A DNA stretch of 64,000 nucleotides from an uncultured Bacilli bacterium (GTDB taxonomy: Bacteria; Bacillota_I; Bacilli_A; RF39; UBA660): contig CAKOLH010000005.1 in the NCBI GenBank assembly GCA_934096105.1, positions 5,844 through 69,843 on the forward strand. The letters run 5' to 3'. A program made the position numbers and the translations under genes. Shown here in pieces: positions 53,317-62,600 of the stretch. Position 1 is the stretch's first letter. Every line of letters starts with the position of its first letter. The notes beneath the pieces are model-generated. The model was not told where the DNA came from. It worked only from the letters and a program-made list of their open reading frames with translations, and ran no database searches.

Positions 53317-53862
53317 ATGAGTGAAATATTAATAACTAAAATTACTTTTGGAATACTTTTGTCAATAGGTTCTTTTGTATTATTTGTTTTGTCATTTAAA
53401 CTATTTTATAAATATTTAATACAAGAAAAAAGATGTACTTCGAAAGTTAAAGGAATAATCAAAAAATATACATTAGCAACCCGTGGAGGAGAAAATAGTG
53501 GTATTCATTTACCTGTTGTGCTTTATATTGTAAATGGTAAAGAATATAAAGTTGTGGGTCCTGAATATAAAGCATATAAAATAATAACAAAAAGTAGTCC
53601 ATATAATAAAAATGAAATAGAATATAAAGAAGAAAATCAAATTTTAGAAATAAATAGGACTTCTAATTCTTTTGTGGGTGTTTATAATAATCCAATTGAA
53701 AAATTATACCCAATAGATTCGGAAATAGATGTTTATTACGACCCTGATAATCCTAAATTATCTTATGTTTTAAGATATTGTAATAAAAAATGGGCATTCT
53801 ATTTAATGTTTTGTTCTGCATTATTTTTAGTAATTGACTTATTAATTTTACTGACATTATAA
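53317..53862 (+). CDS. DUF3592-like membrane protein
   Basis: A 181-residue protein with a hydrophobic segment at each end (about residues 7-30 and 157-180) enclosing a soluble domain. Its GIHLPVVLYIVNGKEYKVVGP and SEIDVYYDPDNPKLSYVL resemble the DUF3592 pattern, in which a strand is followed by V.VYYDP.NP. Function unknown. It has AAGGAG before the ATG. Probably co-transcribed with the preceding membrane protein. Confidence 0.7.
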   Translation: MSEILITKITFGILLSIGSFVLFVLSFKLFYKYLIQEKRCTSKVKGIIKKYTLATRGGENSGIHLPVVLYIVNGKEYKVVGPEYKAYKIITKSSPYNKNEIEYKEENQILEINRTSNSFVGVYNNPIEKLYPIDSEIDVYYDPDNPKLSYVLRYCNKKWAFYLMFCSALFLVIDLLILLTL

Positions 53863-53920
53863 ATAAACGGCAATAAAATATAATCAAAAATTCAAACTAA
53901 AACTATATTTATGTAAAATA

Positions 53921-53955
53921 TTTTATATATCAACATATCCTGTTGATATATAAAA
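53921..53955. terminator. 15-bp perfect hairpin between convergent genes
   Basis: TTTTATATATCAACA / TGTTGATATATAAAA around TATCC. It probably acts as a bidirectional terminator, although T-runs are poor. The arms contain TATCAACA-type DnaA-box-like sequences facing each other, probably by chance. Confidence 0.55.
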
Positions 53956-53956
53956 A

Positions 53957-54508
53957 TTATCTATATTTTCTTATTTTCTTATATTCATTAATACCATATT
54001 TTTCATTTAATGTATCATAAAAAATAAATTTATGCGGTGGATTATAAGTTAAATAAATAAAACCTAGATATATTATAATTATTATAGGAACTGAAAGTGC
54101 ATTTAATACTTTTAGTTCTTTTTCTTTTAATATATTATAACTTACTATTTGACCTATAATATATACTATTATCATGAGAGTTATTGATATAAACATAGAT
54201 TCTCCTAATAACTTATATAGAGGTATATATATTACTAAGTATAATGGTATTTGCATTATTGGAATGAAATATGTATTAAATGGTAAATTATTATATGTAA
54301 TGTTATATTTCTTTAAAAGAATATATTCTATTAAACTGTATATTAATGTTGAAGTAAATAATATTTTCATATGTTCCCAAATGCTTTCATTTACTGGAAA
54401 GATAAATGAAAAGATAATATTAGGAAAAATATCATAAACAAAATGTGATATAAAAGATAATATAGTTATAATAATTACTCCAAGTATTTTTATTTTCTTT
54501 AAATTCAT
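53957..54508 (-). CDS. Hypothetical membrane protein (DUF6512-like)
   Basis: A 183-residue protein with about five hydrophobic segments. The piece SFIFPVNESIWEHMKILFTSTLIYSLIEY near residue 35 matches my memory of small DUF6512-type membrane proteins, in which NESxWEHxK is the most conserved part. Function unknown. An AGGAGT ribosome site precedes the ATG. A single gene on the minus strand. Confidence 0.7.
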   Translation of the reverse strand: MNLKKIKILGVIIITILSFISHFVYDIFPNIIFSFIFPVNESIWEHMKILFTSTLIYSLIEYILLKKYNITYNNLPFNTYFIPIMQIPLYLVIYIPLYKLLGESMFISITLMIIVYIIGQIVSYNILKEKELKVLNALSVPIIIIIYLGFIYLTYNPPHKFIFYDTLNEKYGINEYKKIRKYR

Positions 54509-54567
54509 ATATTTATACTCCTTTATTTATTATATTATTATTATAACTAAATAATTAAAAAATATTA

Positions 54568-54660
54568 ATTTTAGAGATTATAAGCTCTAAAATTCTTTAT
54601 GAAGACTTAATGGCTTCATAAAGCATCGAACAACAAAGTGTGAGATGAAAAAACTAATAA
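54568..54660 (+). repeat. Tandem-hairpin intergenic element, divergent copy 6
   Basis: Two perfect hairpins: ATTTTAGAG / CTCTAAAAT (54568-54593, loop ATTATAAG, same loop as the copy at 36472) and CTTTATGAAG / CTTCATAAAG (54595-54623, loop ACTTAATGG). The 5' conserved block is not recognisable, so this is a partial or diverged member. Confidence 0.6.
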
Positions 54661-54709
54661 ATACCTTTATTTTTATATACTTTTTTAGTATAATATATAT
54701 TGTGATAGT

Positions 54710-55957
54710 ATGAAAAAAAGTTATATATTTATAGGTATATTTTTAATATTTATTATAATTATTACAATAGTAGGTAGTATCATAGTTACAGGTAATATTA
54801 AAGTAAGTGAAGATAAAGATATTCTATTAGTGCAAAGTAATAAAGAAGTATATTTTAAACCTTATGGTTATAGTATTGATAATCCTAATATAGTAGTTAA
54901 TCCTTATGGTAATAGTCCTTTAACAGCACTAGTAATGTTTGAAACAGATAACTATAGTGAAGTATCTATTAAAATATTAAGTAAAGATGGTAATAGTGAT
55001 ATAAATTATACATTTAGTAAAAATAAGTATCATTTAATACCAATATATGGATTATATGCTGATTATGATAATACAGTTATATTATCAAGTGAAGGTAAGA
55101 GTAAAACTATTAATATTAAGACTGATAGTTTACCTGAAGACTTTACTTATGTAGATAATATGACTTATGATAATTTTATATTTTATAATAGTAATTATCC
55201 TTATGCTATTGATAGCAATGCTGAAGTAAGATGGTATTTAAATAGTAATTATTATGGTAATATAAGTATGACTAATGAATCTTCAATTGTTATTGGTAGT
55301 GATAGATATAATGAGAATGGTAATGTAATATCTTTATATCAAATGAACCTATTAGGTAAAATTTATAATGAATACATAGTTAATAATTATTATGGAGTTA
55401 ATACTGTTTATGGAGGTGTAGTTACTGTACTTTCTAATGATGTTATCTCAATTGATTTACAGACTGGTAATACTATAAAGAAGTATTTTAAGAAAGACGA
55501 TTATGATTATATTGATAATGTAGATGGTAATATTATTTTAAGAAAGGATGATGCTTTTTATAAAGTGGGGGATGATAATAAACTAGAAGATACTACTTAT
55601 GAATATAAAGAAAAAGTAATAAGTTTTTATAATAATACTTCTAATTATAGTATTGTACCTTCAGTTAGATATGGTAAGTTAGATGAGACTACTGAAAGTA
55701 AAAAGAAAGTATCTTTAATTAATTATGATAAAAGTAATGATGTAGATGTTTCTTTTGAGAAAGAAGTAGATAGAATAATGATTAAGAATAATAATAAAGA
55801 TAAAGTTTATGTTATTCTTGATAAGTTTTTAGATAAGAGAGTGTATGAAGTATCGGATACTTTTTATATTAATGATACAGGTCTTAATGGTAAGTATACA
55901 GTTTATGTTAAGGAAAAAGATAAACTATATAGAACAGACTATTATATCGAGGTGTAA
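54710..55957 (+). CDS. Arylsulfotransferase-like membrane-anchored protein, probably non-catalytic
   Basis: This 415-residue protein has an N-terminal transmembrane anchor (residues 5-27). NPYGNSPLTALVMFETDNYSE and HLIPIYGLYADYDNTVIL then match the N-terminal beta domain of AssT-type aryl-sulfate sulfotransferases. Beta-propeller-like repeats follow (YPYAIDSNAEVRWYLN), but the protein is about 200 residues short. It has essentially no His apart from the one in KYHLIPIYG, so the catalytic histidines of AssT are missing. A binding or structural role is inferred. It ends 1 base before dinB. Confidence 0.7.
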   Translation: MKKSYIFIGIFLIFIIIITIVGSIIVTGNIKVSEDKDILLVQSNKEVYFKPYGYSIDNPNIVVNPYGNSPLTALVMFETDNYSEVSIKILSKDGNSDINYTFSKNKYHLIPIYGLYADYDNTVILSSEGKSKTINIKTDSLPEDFTYVDNMTYDNFIFYNSNYPYAIDSNAEVRWYLNSNYYGNISMTNESSIVIGSDRYNENGNVISLYQMNLLGKIYNEYIVNNYYGVNTVYGGVVTVLSNDVISIDLQTGNTIKKYFKKDDYDYIDNVDGNIILRKDDAFYKVGDDNKLEDTTYEYKEKVISFYNNTSNYSIVPSVRYGKLDETTESKKKVSLINYDKSNDVDVSFEKEVDRIMIKNNNKDKVYVILDKFLDKRVYEVSDTFYINDTGLNGKYTVYVKEKDKLYRTDYYIEV

Positions 55958-55958
55958 A

Positions 55959-57155
55959 ATGGAAAGAATAATTTTACATGTTGATGTTAATAATGCTTTT
56001 CTTAGTTGGTCTGCGGTGTGGCTACTAAAGAATGGTTATGGAAAAGATATTAGAAATAGGTATGCTGTTATTGCAGGAGATGAAACTCAAAGAAGAGGTA
56101 TTGTTTTAGCAAAGAGTAATCTGTGTAAAAAGAAAGGCGTTAAAACTGCTGAAGCAATTTATTTGGCTAGGAAAAAATGCCCTTATTTAGAGATTTATCC
56201 TCCTAGATATGATGTGTATAAAAAGTTTTCAGATATGATGTATAAATATTTATGTAATTATACTAATATTATTGAAAGATATTCTATCGATGAGTGTTTT
56301 CTTGATTACACTGGTAGTGTTAAGCTGTTTGGTGATCCGGTGAAAGTAGCTTATAAAATTAAAGATGATATTTATAGAAAATTTGGATTTACTGTTAATG
56401 TTGGTGTTGGTAATAATAAATTACTTGCTAAAATGGCTTCTGACTTTGAAAAACCTAATAAAGTACATACGCTATTTAGTAATGAGGTAGAAACTAAGAT
56501 GTTTCCTCTTCCGATAGAAGATTTATTTATGACTGGTAGGGCAAGTGCTAAAAAACTTAGAGAGATGGGTATTACTACGATTGGAGAACTTGCTAGAACA
56601 CCAGAGGAAGAACTTACTAAGAAGTTTAAATCTATGGGTAAGATGTTACATGATTATGCAAATGGTATTGATAATAGTGAAGTTATGTATGAAAGAGAGC
56701 AGGCTAAGAGTATTTCTAACTCGACAGTTCTTCCATATAACTATAGAGATTCTGGCATGATAAAGAATGTTATATCTGATTTATCTAAGGAAATTGGCAA
56801 AAAACTAAGAGACAATAAATTATATGCTGATACGATTGGTGTTTGGTTTAAATATACTTATTTTGATAAGATTAGTAAACAAATCAAATTAGATAATAGT
56901 ATCGCAAATGATGAAGAAATAGCAGGAAAGGCTTTTAGTATTTTTAATGAACTATGGAATGGTGAAGATGGTATTAGAAGTGTATGTGTATTTGTCAGTG
57001 GTCTATCTAATGAGAGAAAAGTGCAGCTTTCTTTATTTGATGAAAAGATAGAAGAAGAAGAAAAAGAGGACAAACTACAAGAAGTAATTGATGACATTAG
57101 AAATAAGTTTGGGGATAGTGTTATTGGTTTTGCAAATGAGAGAAATAACAAATAG
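55959..57155 (+). CDS. dinB: DNA polymerase IV (Y family)
   Basis: A 398-residue translesion polymerase. Catalytic carboxylates: ILHVDVNNAFLSW at the start and RYSIDECFLDYTG near 107. NVGVGNNKLLAKMASDFEKP is the conserved fingers/palm piece, and two helix-hairpin-helix motifs follow (LREMGITTIGELA). The tail QLSLF is a textbook beta-clamp binding motif, here followed by an unusual Glu/Lys-rich stretch. The longer frame starting inside the upstream gene is ignored; the ATG has GAGGTG before it. Confidence 0.94.
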   Translation: MERIILHVDVNNAFLSWSAVWLLKNGYGKDIRNRYAVIAGDETQRRGIVLAKSNLCKKKGVKTAEAIYLARKKCPYLEIYPPRYDVYKKFSDMMYKYLCNYTNIIERYSIDECFLDYTGSVKLFGDPVKVAYKIKDDIYRKFGFTVNVGVGNNKLLAKMASDFEKPNKVHTLFSNEVETKMFPLPIEDLFMTGRASAKKLREMGITTIGELARTPEEELTKKFKSMGKMLHDYANGIDNSEVMYEREQAKSISNSTVLPYNYRDSGMIKNVISDLSKEIGKKLRDNKLYADTIGVWFKYTYFDKISKQIKLDNSIANDEEIAGKAFSIFNELWNGEDGIRSVCVFVSGLSNERKVQLSLFDEKIEEEEKEDKLQEVIDDIRNKFGDSVIGFANERNNK

Positions 57156-57164
57156 GGAGGCATT

Positions 57165-60161
57165 ATGGGATTATTTGATGGATTTAAAAAAAGAAAAAAA
57201 GACTATAAAGAAGTAGCTGCGGATAACACAAAGTTATCAGAAAGAGATATGCTTATTAATAAAATCGGTAGTGATAAAATAGAATATATTTGTGATATGT
57301 ATATGATAAAAAAAGATAATTTATCTATTGATTTTTTAACAAAATTAGCTTCTTCTGAAGAAATAATTAACTTTTTAACCCAAAACTTTTTAACTTCTGA
57401 AAGTGTACAAAAAATGAATAATAATAATTTTTCATTGAACGATGTCTTGAATAATTTTCAATATGATATTTTACGATTTCCTGTTTTGTTTAAAGATGAT
57501 GAAAAAAATAAGATATCATTACTTAATAAAGAAATAAAGGTTTTACAAGGTAATTATGTATCTCTTCAAATGGATGATTTTAATTTAAATAACCTATCTC
57601 TCAATGAAGAATATGATACGACTATACAATCTTATTTTAGTAATGTTACTATAAAAAAAGATAGTAAAAAAATTTTATCTATCAAACTGAATGATATCTA
57701 TTCAATTTCAGATATTAATATGTTGTTTCCTAGTAATAATATTTATTATAATGCTCATAATTTTTCTTATTGTGTAGATAATTCATTACAAATAAATAAT
57801 AAAACTATTGTTGTTATTAGTTCGGAAAAATTTAAAAATTTGACTGAGACACAAGTAGAAAATTTAAAAAATTGCATGGTTGTACTAAAAGAAGATACAA
57901 ATAAAATTAGTAAACTATATGATAATTTTAGAAATAAAAATTTTAATGATAATTTTCCTGCTTTAGAAAATGATAATCTAAATAATGAACTTATTAAAAC
58001 TAATCATTTATTATATATAGTCAATAATTCTAATTTAGAGAGTAATAGAAAGAAGTATTTTGAATATTGGATAAAAAAATATTATAAAAATAATAGTTTA
58101 CCTTATTATGTACAGGAATTTGCTGATAAGTTAATTAAAGAAATAGGAATAGATGAGATAAAAAAAATCTCTTACCAATTTGATGGTTTAGAATATAATA
58201 AAAAAATAAATGTTATTGAATCTGATAATTATGATGTATCAATATTTTTAGGTGAATTTGAAAATATTAATAATGTATATTTATCTACATTAATTAATGC
58301 TATCAATAGGTTAAATAGTGAAGAGAAAAAAATAGTACTTAGTGATTCTAGAGTTAAAAATAAACTTGCAAAAGAAATACTTAGTGGCTCTAGTAGTGAT
58401 ATATATGGTTATTTTGAATCATTAAAATTAAAATTATCAGTTACTGAAATATTGTCTTTGCTTGATGTTAAGAAAATTAAAGATAATTTTATAGGAGATA
58501 AAAAACATTTAGAATATAAACTATTTGCTAGTTTATGCCGCAGTGAAGTGGAGGTAAATGAAACAATCACTTACTTACTTAACAATGATGAGATGTTTAT
58601 AGAATTTTTTAAACAAAGTACTAATTTTTATAGTGCACTTGGAAGTTTGAATGGGAAGTTGTTAATAGATACATTAACTAAACTTAAACAGAATAATATG
58701 GATACTCAATGTTATGATTTTGTTAGTTGCCTTTCTTTAGATACCCAAAAGGAACTTATTGATGAGAGACTTGATGATGAAATTATTTCTATACTTATAC
58801 CAAAATTTAGAATAGATGCAGTAAATTATTTTTTTAAGGTAGATAATAGAGCAAATTATTTATTTAAAAATTTTAATATTCAGAAGTTTGCCGAAGTGGG
58901 TGTAATATTTAATGATACCATTTTAAGAAGTGATGAGTTTTTTGATATGTTAAAGAGTAAAAGTTTTGTGGACTTTCGAACAAATATAAATAATGTTGAA
59001 GTAAACAATTTACCTGAGTTTATTGAGATTAAACTAAAAAAATATTATGATGAAATATTTAATGATTATGATGAAAAAAAGGAAATGTTTAAGGAATACA
59101 TAGAAATACTTGATGCTCCTGATACATTTAGAGATTATAAGAAATTTAATAATTATATATTAGATGATAATGCATCTCAAATTTTAAATTTGTCTAATCA
59201 ATTAAAAAATGGTGATTGTATTGATAAGTTTAAAAAATTAACTAATCAAAAAATTAGCGAAGTACTTGTTGATGCACTCTTTGCCGATAATATTTATAAT
59301 GTTCAGCTTAATATTAAGGAAATGTTTAGATTTAATAGTAAACTTAATGATAATGAAAAAGTACTTGATACTACTAGGGAACAATTTTATAAAATGATTT
59401 TGAATATAGATAATGTTTCTTGTAATGATAAAATTAAATTGTATAGAGAGTTGAAAGATAAAAATATTAATCTAATGTTTTATGAAGATCTTAGAAAACT
59501 AAAAGATAAGTCTTACAACTTTATTAAAAGTAAACTTTTTGACTTTAAAAATAATAAAGACTCCTATAACGAAGAATTAAGTAATAAATATGGTACTTCT
59601 GTTTATGATATGAGAAATAAAGACTTTTTCATGCTAGTTAGAGCGGAGAATGGACATAGAGATAAGGATAAGTGGAGAAGAAACTGTTATTCAATTATAT
59701 CTGATGATAATACTGATGTTTTTGGACATGGTTCTGTAAATATTTATGGATATAATTCATTTGAAAATGACAGAGTTCTTCATATGTTTGAAGGTGATGC
59801 TTTTAGTGGAGATGAAAATAAAAATTTTGGTAGTAGAGAAAGAATTAATAGAATAATGACTCCTGAAGAATTAGCAAATGGTAGTAGTTGGTATAGTGAA
59901 ATACAATTAGTAAATATAAAGGATAGTAATTCAAAGAATACATATTTTGCCAAAAAGCCTGATTTTATAGTGGTATATAATAAACCATCTGAAGAGAATA
60001 TAAAAGAAAGTAAAGAACGGGGTATACCAATTGTTATTATAAATGAGCAAAGATTAAAGGATGATAAAAAAATTGACATTGATAAGAATATGGGTATGTA
60101 TGATGATATATATATTAATAATTCTTATGATGAAGAAAATAGTGATAGAAAAGTTAGATAA
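57165..60161 (+). CDS. Large protein of unknown function (998 residues)
   Basis: No signal peptide or membrane segments are evident. It starts GLFDGFKKRKKDYKE and is mostly helical-looking, Asn/Lys/Asp-rich sequence for about 820 residues. The C-terminal 170 residues look like a distinct domain: FFMLVRAENGHRDKDKW, NCYSIISDD, VFGHGSVNIYGYNSF, MTPEELANGSSWYSEIQLVN and PDFIVVYNKPSEENIKESKE with IPIVIINEQRL. The conserved-looking Arg, Ser and Glu positions recall ADP-ribosyltransferase folds, but spacing does not fit well and I do not assign it. It has GGGAGG before the ATG and lies between dinB and tex. Confidence 0.7.
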   Translation: MGLFDGFKKRKKDYKEVAADNTKLSERDMLINKIGSDKIEYICDMYMIKKDNLSIDFLTKLASSEEIINFLTQNFLTSESVQKMNNNNFSLNDVLNNFQYDILRFPVLFKDDEKNKISLLNKEIKVLQGNYVSLQMDDFNLNNLSLNEEYDTTIQSYFSNVTIKKDSKKILSIKLNDIYSISDINMLFPSNNIYYNAHNFSYCVDNSLQINNKTIVVISSEKFKNLTETQVENLKNCMVVLKEDTNKISKLYDNFRNKNFNDNFPALENDNLNNELIKTNHLLYIVNNSNLESNRKKYFEYWIKKYYKNNSLPYYVQEFADKLIKEIGIDEIKKISYQFDGLEYNKKINVIESDNYDVSIFLGEFENINNVYLSTLINAINRLNSEEKKIVLSDSRVKNKLAKEILSGSSSDIYGYFESLKLKLSVTEILSLLDVKKIKDNFIGDKKHLEYKLFASLCRSEVEVNETITYLLNNDEMFIEFFKQSTNFYSALGSLNGKLLIDTLTKLKQNNMDTQCYDFVSCLSLDTQKELIDERLDDEIISILIPKFRIDAVNYFFKVDNRANYLFKNFNIQKFAEVGVIFNDTILRSDEFFDMLKSKSFVDFRTNINNVEVNNLPEFIEIKLKKYYDEIFNDYDEKKEMFKEYIEILDAPDTFRDYKKFNNYILDDNASQILNLSNQLKNGDCIDKFKKLTNQKISEVLVDALFADNIYNVQLNIKEMFRFNSKLNDNEKVLDTTREQFYKMILNIDNVSCNDKIKLYRELKDKNINLMFYEDLRKLKDKSYNFIKSKLFDFKNNKDSYNEELSNKYGTSVYDMRNKDFFMLVRAENGHRDKDKWRRNCYSIISDDNTDVFGHGSVNIYGYNSFENDRVLHMFEGDAFSGDENKNFGSRERINRIMTPEELANGSSWYSEIQLVNIKDSNSKNTYFAKKPDFIVVYNKPSEENIKESKERGIPIVIINEQRLKDDKKIDIDKNMGMYDDIYINNSYDEENSDRKVR

Positions 60162-60176
60162 GGAACGGTGATAGTA

Positions 60177-62339
60177 ATGAATAAGGATATAATAAATGAA
60201 ATTAGTGAAAATTTAAATATTAAAAAGGAAGGAATAGAAGCAGTACTTAAATTACTAGAAGAAGGTAATACAGTACCTTTTATTGCGCGATATAGAAAAG
60301 AGGCTACTGGTGCTTTAGATGAAGAACAAATTAGAAGTATTAATGAGTATTATGAATATCAAGTCAATCTATTAAAGAGAAAAGAAGATGTTATTAGATT
60401 AATTGATGAAAAGGGTTTGCTTACTGATGAACTTAAAGATAGTATTATGAAGGCTTCTAAACTAGTGGAAGTTGAAGATATATATAGACCTTATAAAGAA
60501 AAGAAAAAGACTAAGGCTACAGAAGCTATTAAAAATGGTTTGGAACCTTTAGCTAAGATTATTATGTCATTTAAAAAGGTAGATATTAAAAAAATAGCAG
60601 AATCATATCTTAATGATAATGTAAAAACTGTAGATGAAGCAATTACAGGTGCTAGTTATATCATTGCTGAATGGATTAGTGATAATGCTAGTTATCGTAA
60701 ATATATTAGAAGTAATATGAGCAATTATGGAGTAATTCATAGTAAATTAAAGAAGGGTGCTACTGATGAGAGTAAAACTTATGAGATGTACTATGATTAT
60801 GAAGAGAGAGTTAAATATATTAAATCACATAGGGTACTTGCTTTAAATAGAGGAGAAAAAGAAGGTGTTTTATCTGTTAATATATCAGTTGATGATGATT
60901 ATATTATTTCTTTTTTAGAAAAGAAACTTATTAAAGATGAAAATACCGAGAGTGCTAATATTGTAAAGTCTGCGATTAGAGATAGTTATAAAAGACTTAT
61001 TATTCCTAGTATTGAGAGAGAAGTAAGAGCGGATTTAAAGGAAGTGGCAGAGACTGCTGCGATTGAAGTGTTTGGAGATAATTTAGAAAATCTAATTTTA
61101 ACTCCTCCGATGAAAGATATTATGGTTCTTGGATTTGATCCGGCATACAGAACAGGATGCAAATTAGCAGTTGTTAGTCCTACTTCTAGTGTACTTAATA
61201 TTTCAGTTATTTATCCTCATGAACCACATAATAAATGGGAAGAATCAAAGAAAGTACTTAAAGATTTATTTAAAAAGTATGATATTGATGTTGTTTCTAT
61301 TGGGAATGGCACTGCTTCAAGAGAAAGTGAAAAATTAGTAGCGGAGGCTATTAGTGAGTATAAAGATAAAGATGTTAAGTATGTTATTGTAAGTGAGGCT
61401 GGGGCAAGTGTTTACTCTGCTAGTGAACTTGCAATTAAAGAGTTTCCTAATTTAACTGTTGAAAAGAGAAGTGCTATTAGTATAGCAAGAAGGCTACAGG
61501 ATCCTTTGTCTGAACTTGTTAAAATTGATAGTAAGAGTATCGGAGTAGGACAGTATCAACATGATGTAAATGAAAAGAAACTTGATGAGTCACTTGATTT
61601 TGTTGTTAGCAAATGTGTTAATAATGTAGGTGTTAATATTAATACCGCTAGTACATCTATACTTAAATATGTTTCTGGTTTAACTAAAACTTCAATAGAT
61701 AAAATTATTGGTTATAGAGAAAAGAATGGTAGAATTAATTCTAGAGATGAACTTGTAAAAGGTAAGGTACTAACTCCTAAGGTTTATGAACAGTCTATAG
61801 GATTTATGAGAGTTATTGATGGAAATAATATTATGGATGAAACTTCTATTCATCCAGAAAGTTATGCTGTGGCAAGTAAATTACTTGAAGATATTGGATA
61901 TACCGCTAAAGATGTTGGTAAGGAAGAATTAGTTAAGAAACTTGATGGTATTAATCTTGATGAGTATTCTAAAAAATTAGGTGTTGATAAGTATACACTT
62001 GAAGATATTATTAAGTGTTTAAAACAACCTAATAGAGATTTCAGAGATGATTTTGAAAAACCAATACTTAAGAGTGATATTCTTAAGATAGAAGATTTAA
62101 AAGAGGGAATGGAACTTTTTGGTACTGTTAGAAATGTTGTAGACTTTGGTGCTTTCGTAGATATTGGTCTTCATGATGATGCACTTGTTCATATATCTAA
62201 ACTTACTGATAAATATATTAAACATCCTAGTGAAGTAGTAGCAGTTGGAGATATTGTTACTTGCTATGTAGAAAAGATTGATTTGACTAAAAATAGGGTA
62301 AGTTTATCTTTGATTAATCCTAATATGGTTAAAAACTAA
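60177..62339 (+). CDS. tex: Tex-family RNA-binding transcription accessory protein
   Basis: This 720-residue protein contains the Tex N-terminal helical region (TVPFIARYRKEATGALDEEQIR), a YqgF/RNase H-like domain (VLGFDPAYRTGCKLAVVSP, near 315-330), helix-hairpin-helix motifs (VGVNINTASTSILKYVSGL) and a C-terminal S1 domain (GMELFGTVRNVVDFGAFVDIGLHDDALVHIS). Nucleic-acid binding is certain; its role in transcription or translation is unsettled. ATG 60177 is preferred over the GTG at 60168. Confidence 0.94.
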   Translation: MNKDIINEISENLNIKKEGIEAVLKLLEEGNTVPFIARYRKEATGALDEEQIRSINEYYEYQVNLLKRKEDVIRLIDEKGLLTDELKDSIMKASKLVEVEDIYRPYKEKKKTKATEAIKNGLEPLAKIIMSFKKVDIKKIAESYLNDNVKTVDEAITGASYIIAEWISDNASYRKYIRSNMSNYGVIHSKLKKGATDESKTYEMYYDYEERVKYIKSHRVLALNRGEKEGVLSVNISVDDDYIISFLEKKLIKDENTESANIVKSAIRDSYKRLIIPSIEREVRADLKEVAETAAIEVFGDNLENLILTPPMKDIMVLGFDPAYRTGCKLAVVSPTSSVLNISVIYPHEPHNKWEESKKVLKDLFKKYDIDVVSIGNGTASRESEKLVAEAISEYKDKDVKYVIVSEAGASVYSASELAIKEFPNLTVEKRSAISIARRLQDPLSELVKIDSKSIGVGQYQHDVNEKKLDESLDFVVSKCVNNVGVNINTASTSILKYVSGLTKTSIDKIIGYREKNGRINSRDELVKGKVLTPKVYEQSIGFMRVIDGNNIMDETSIHPESYAVASKLLEDIGYTAKDVGKEELVKKLDGINLDEYSKKLGVDKYTLEDIIKCLKQPNRDFRDDFEKPILKSDILKIEDLKEGMELFGTVRNVVDFGAFVDIGLHDDALVHISKLTDKYIKHPSEVVAVGDIVTCYVEKIDLTKNRVSLSLINPNMVKN

Positions 62340-62389
62340 TGAAAATTAGTAAAAAACATGTAATTTTATAAAAAAATTGCATAAAATAA

Positions 62390-62418
62390 TTGACAGATAG
62401 GCAATTTTATAGTATCAT
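62390..62418 (+). promoter_or_regulatory. Promoter of tRNA-Gly
   Basis: TTGACA (62390-62395), 17 bp spacer, TATCAT (62413-62418). Confidence 0.75.
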
Positions 62419-62435
62419 TATTATTGCCTACTGAT

Positions 62436-62509
62436 GCAGATGTAGTTTAATGGTAGAACCTCAGCCTTCCAAGCTGACTGCGTGAGTTCGATTCTCATCA
62501 TCTGCTCCA
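62436..62509 (+). tRNA. tRNA-Gly (anticodon TCC), CCA encoded
   Basis: GCAGATG and CATCTGC form the 7-bp acceptor stem, with TCCA after it (encoded CCA). The anticodon stem CAGCC/... closes the loop CTTCCAA with anticodon TCC. The T arm has GTTCGATTC. It has its own promoter; a terminator lies 45 bases downstream. Confidence 0.96.
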
Positions 62510-62553
62510 GATTGATAGGAAACTCGGAAATTAACTTCTGAGAGTAATAAATG

Positions 62554-62579
62554 CTAACTAGAAATAGTTAGTTTTTTTG
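62554..62579 (+). terminator. Intrinsic terminator after tRNA-Gly
   Basis: CTAACTA / TAGTTAG stem with GAAA tetraloop, then seven T. Confidence 0.88.
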
Positions 62580-62600
62580 TTATGTAAAGGAGTTGATTAT

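Noticed and set aside
53921..53955. Facing TATCAACA-type sequences as a DnaA-binding dyad far from oriC
   Set aside because: They form the arms of a hairpin between two convergent genes and are better explained as a terminator.
57165..60161. ADP-ribosyltransferase assignment for the C-terminal domain of the 998-residue protein
   Set aside because: Arg, Ser and Glu are present but their spacing does not match the family; left as unknown.
62436..62509. tRNA-Gly as a duplicated attachment site for the recombinase element
   Set aside because: No second copy of the tRNA 3' end is visible before the recombinase, and serine recombinases rarely use tRNA genes.
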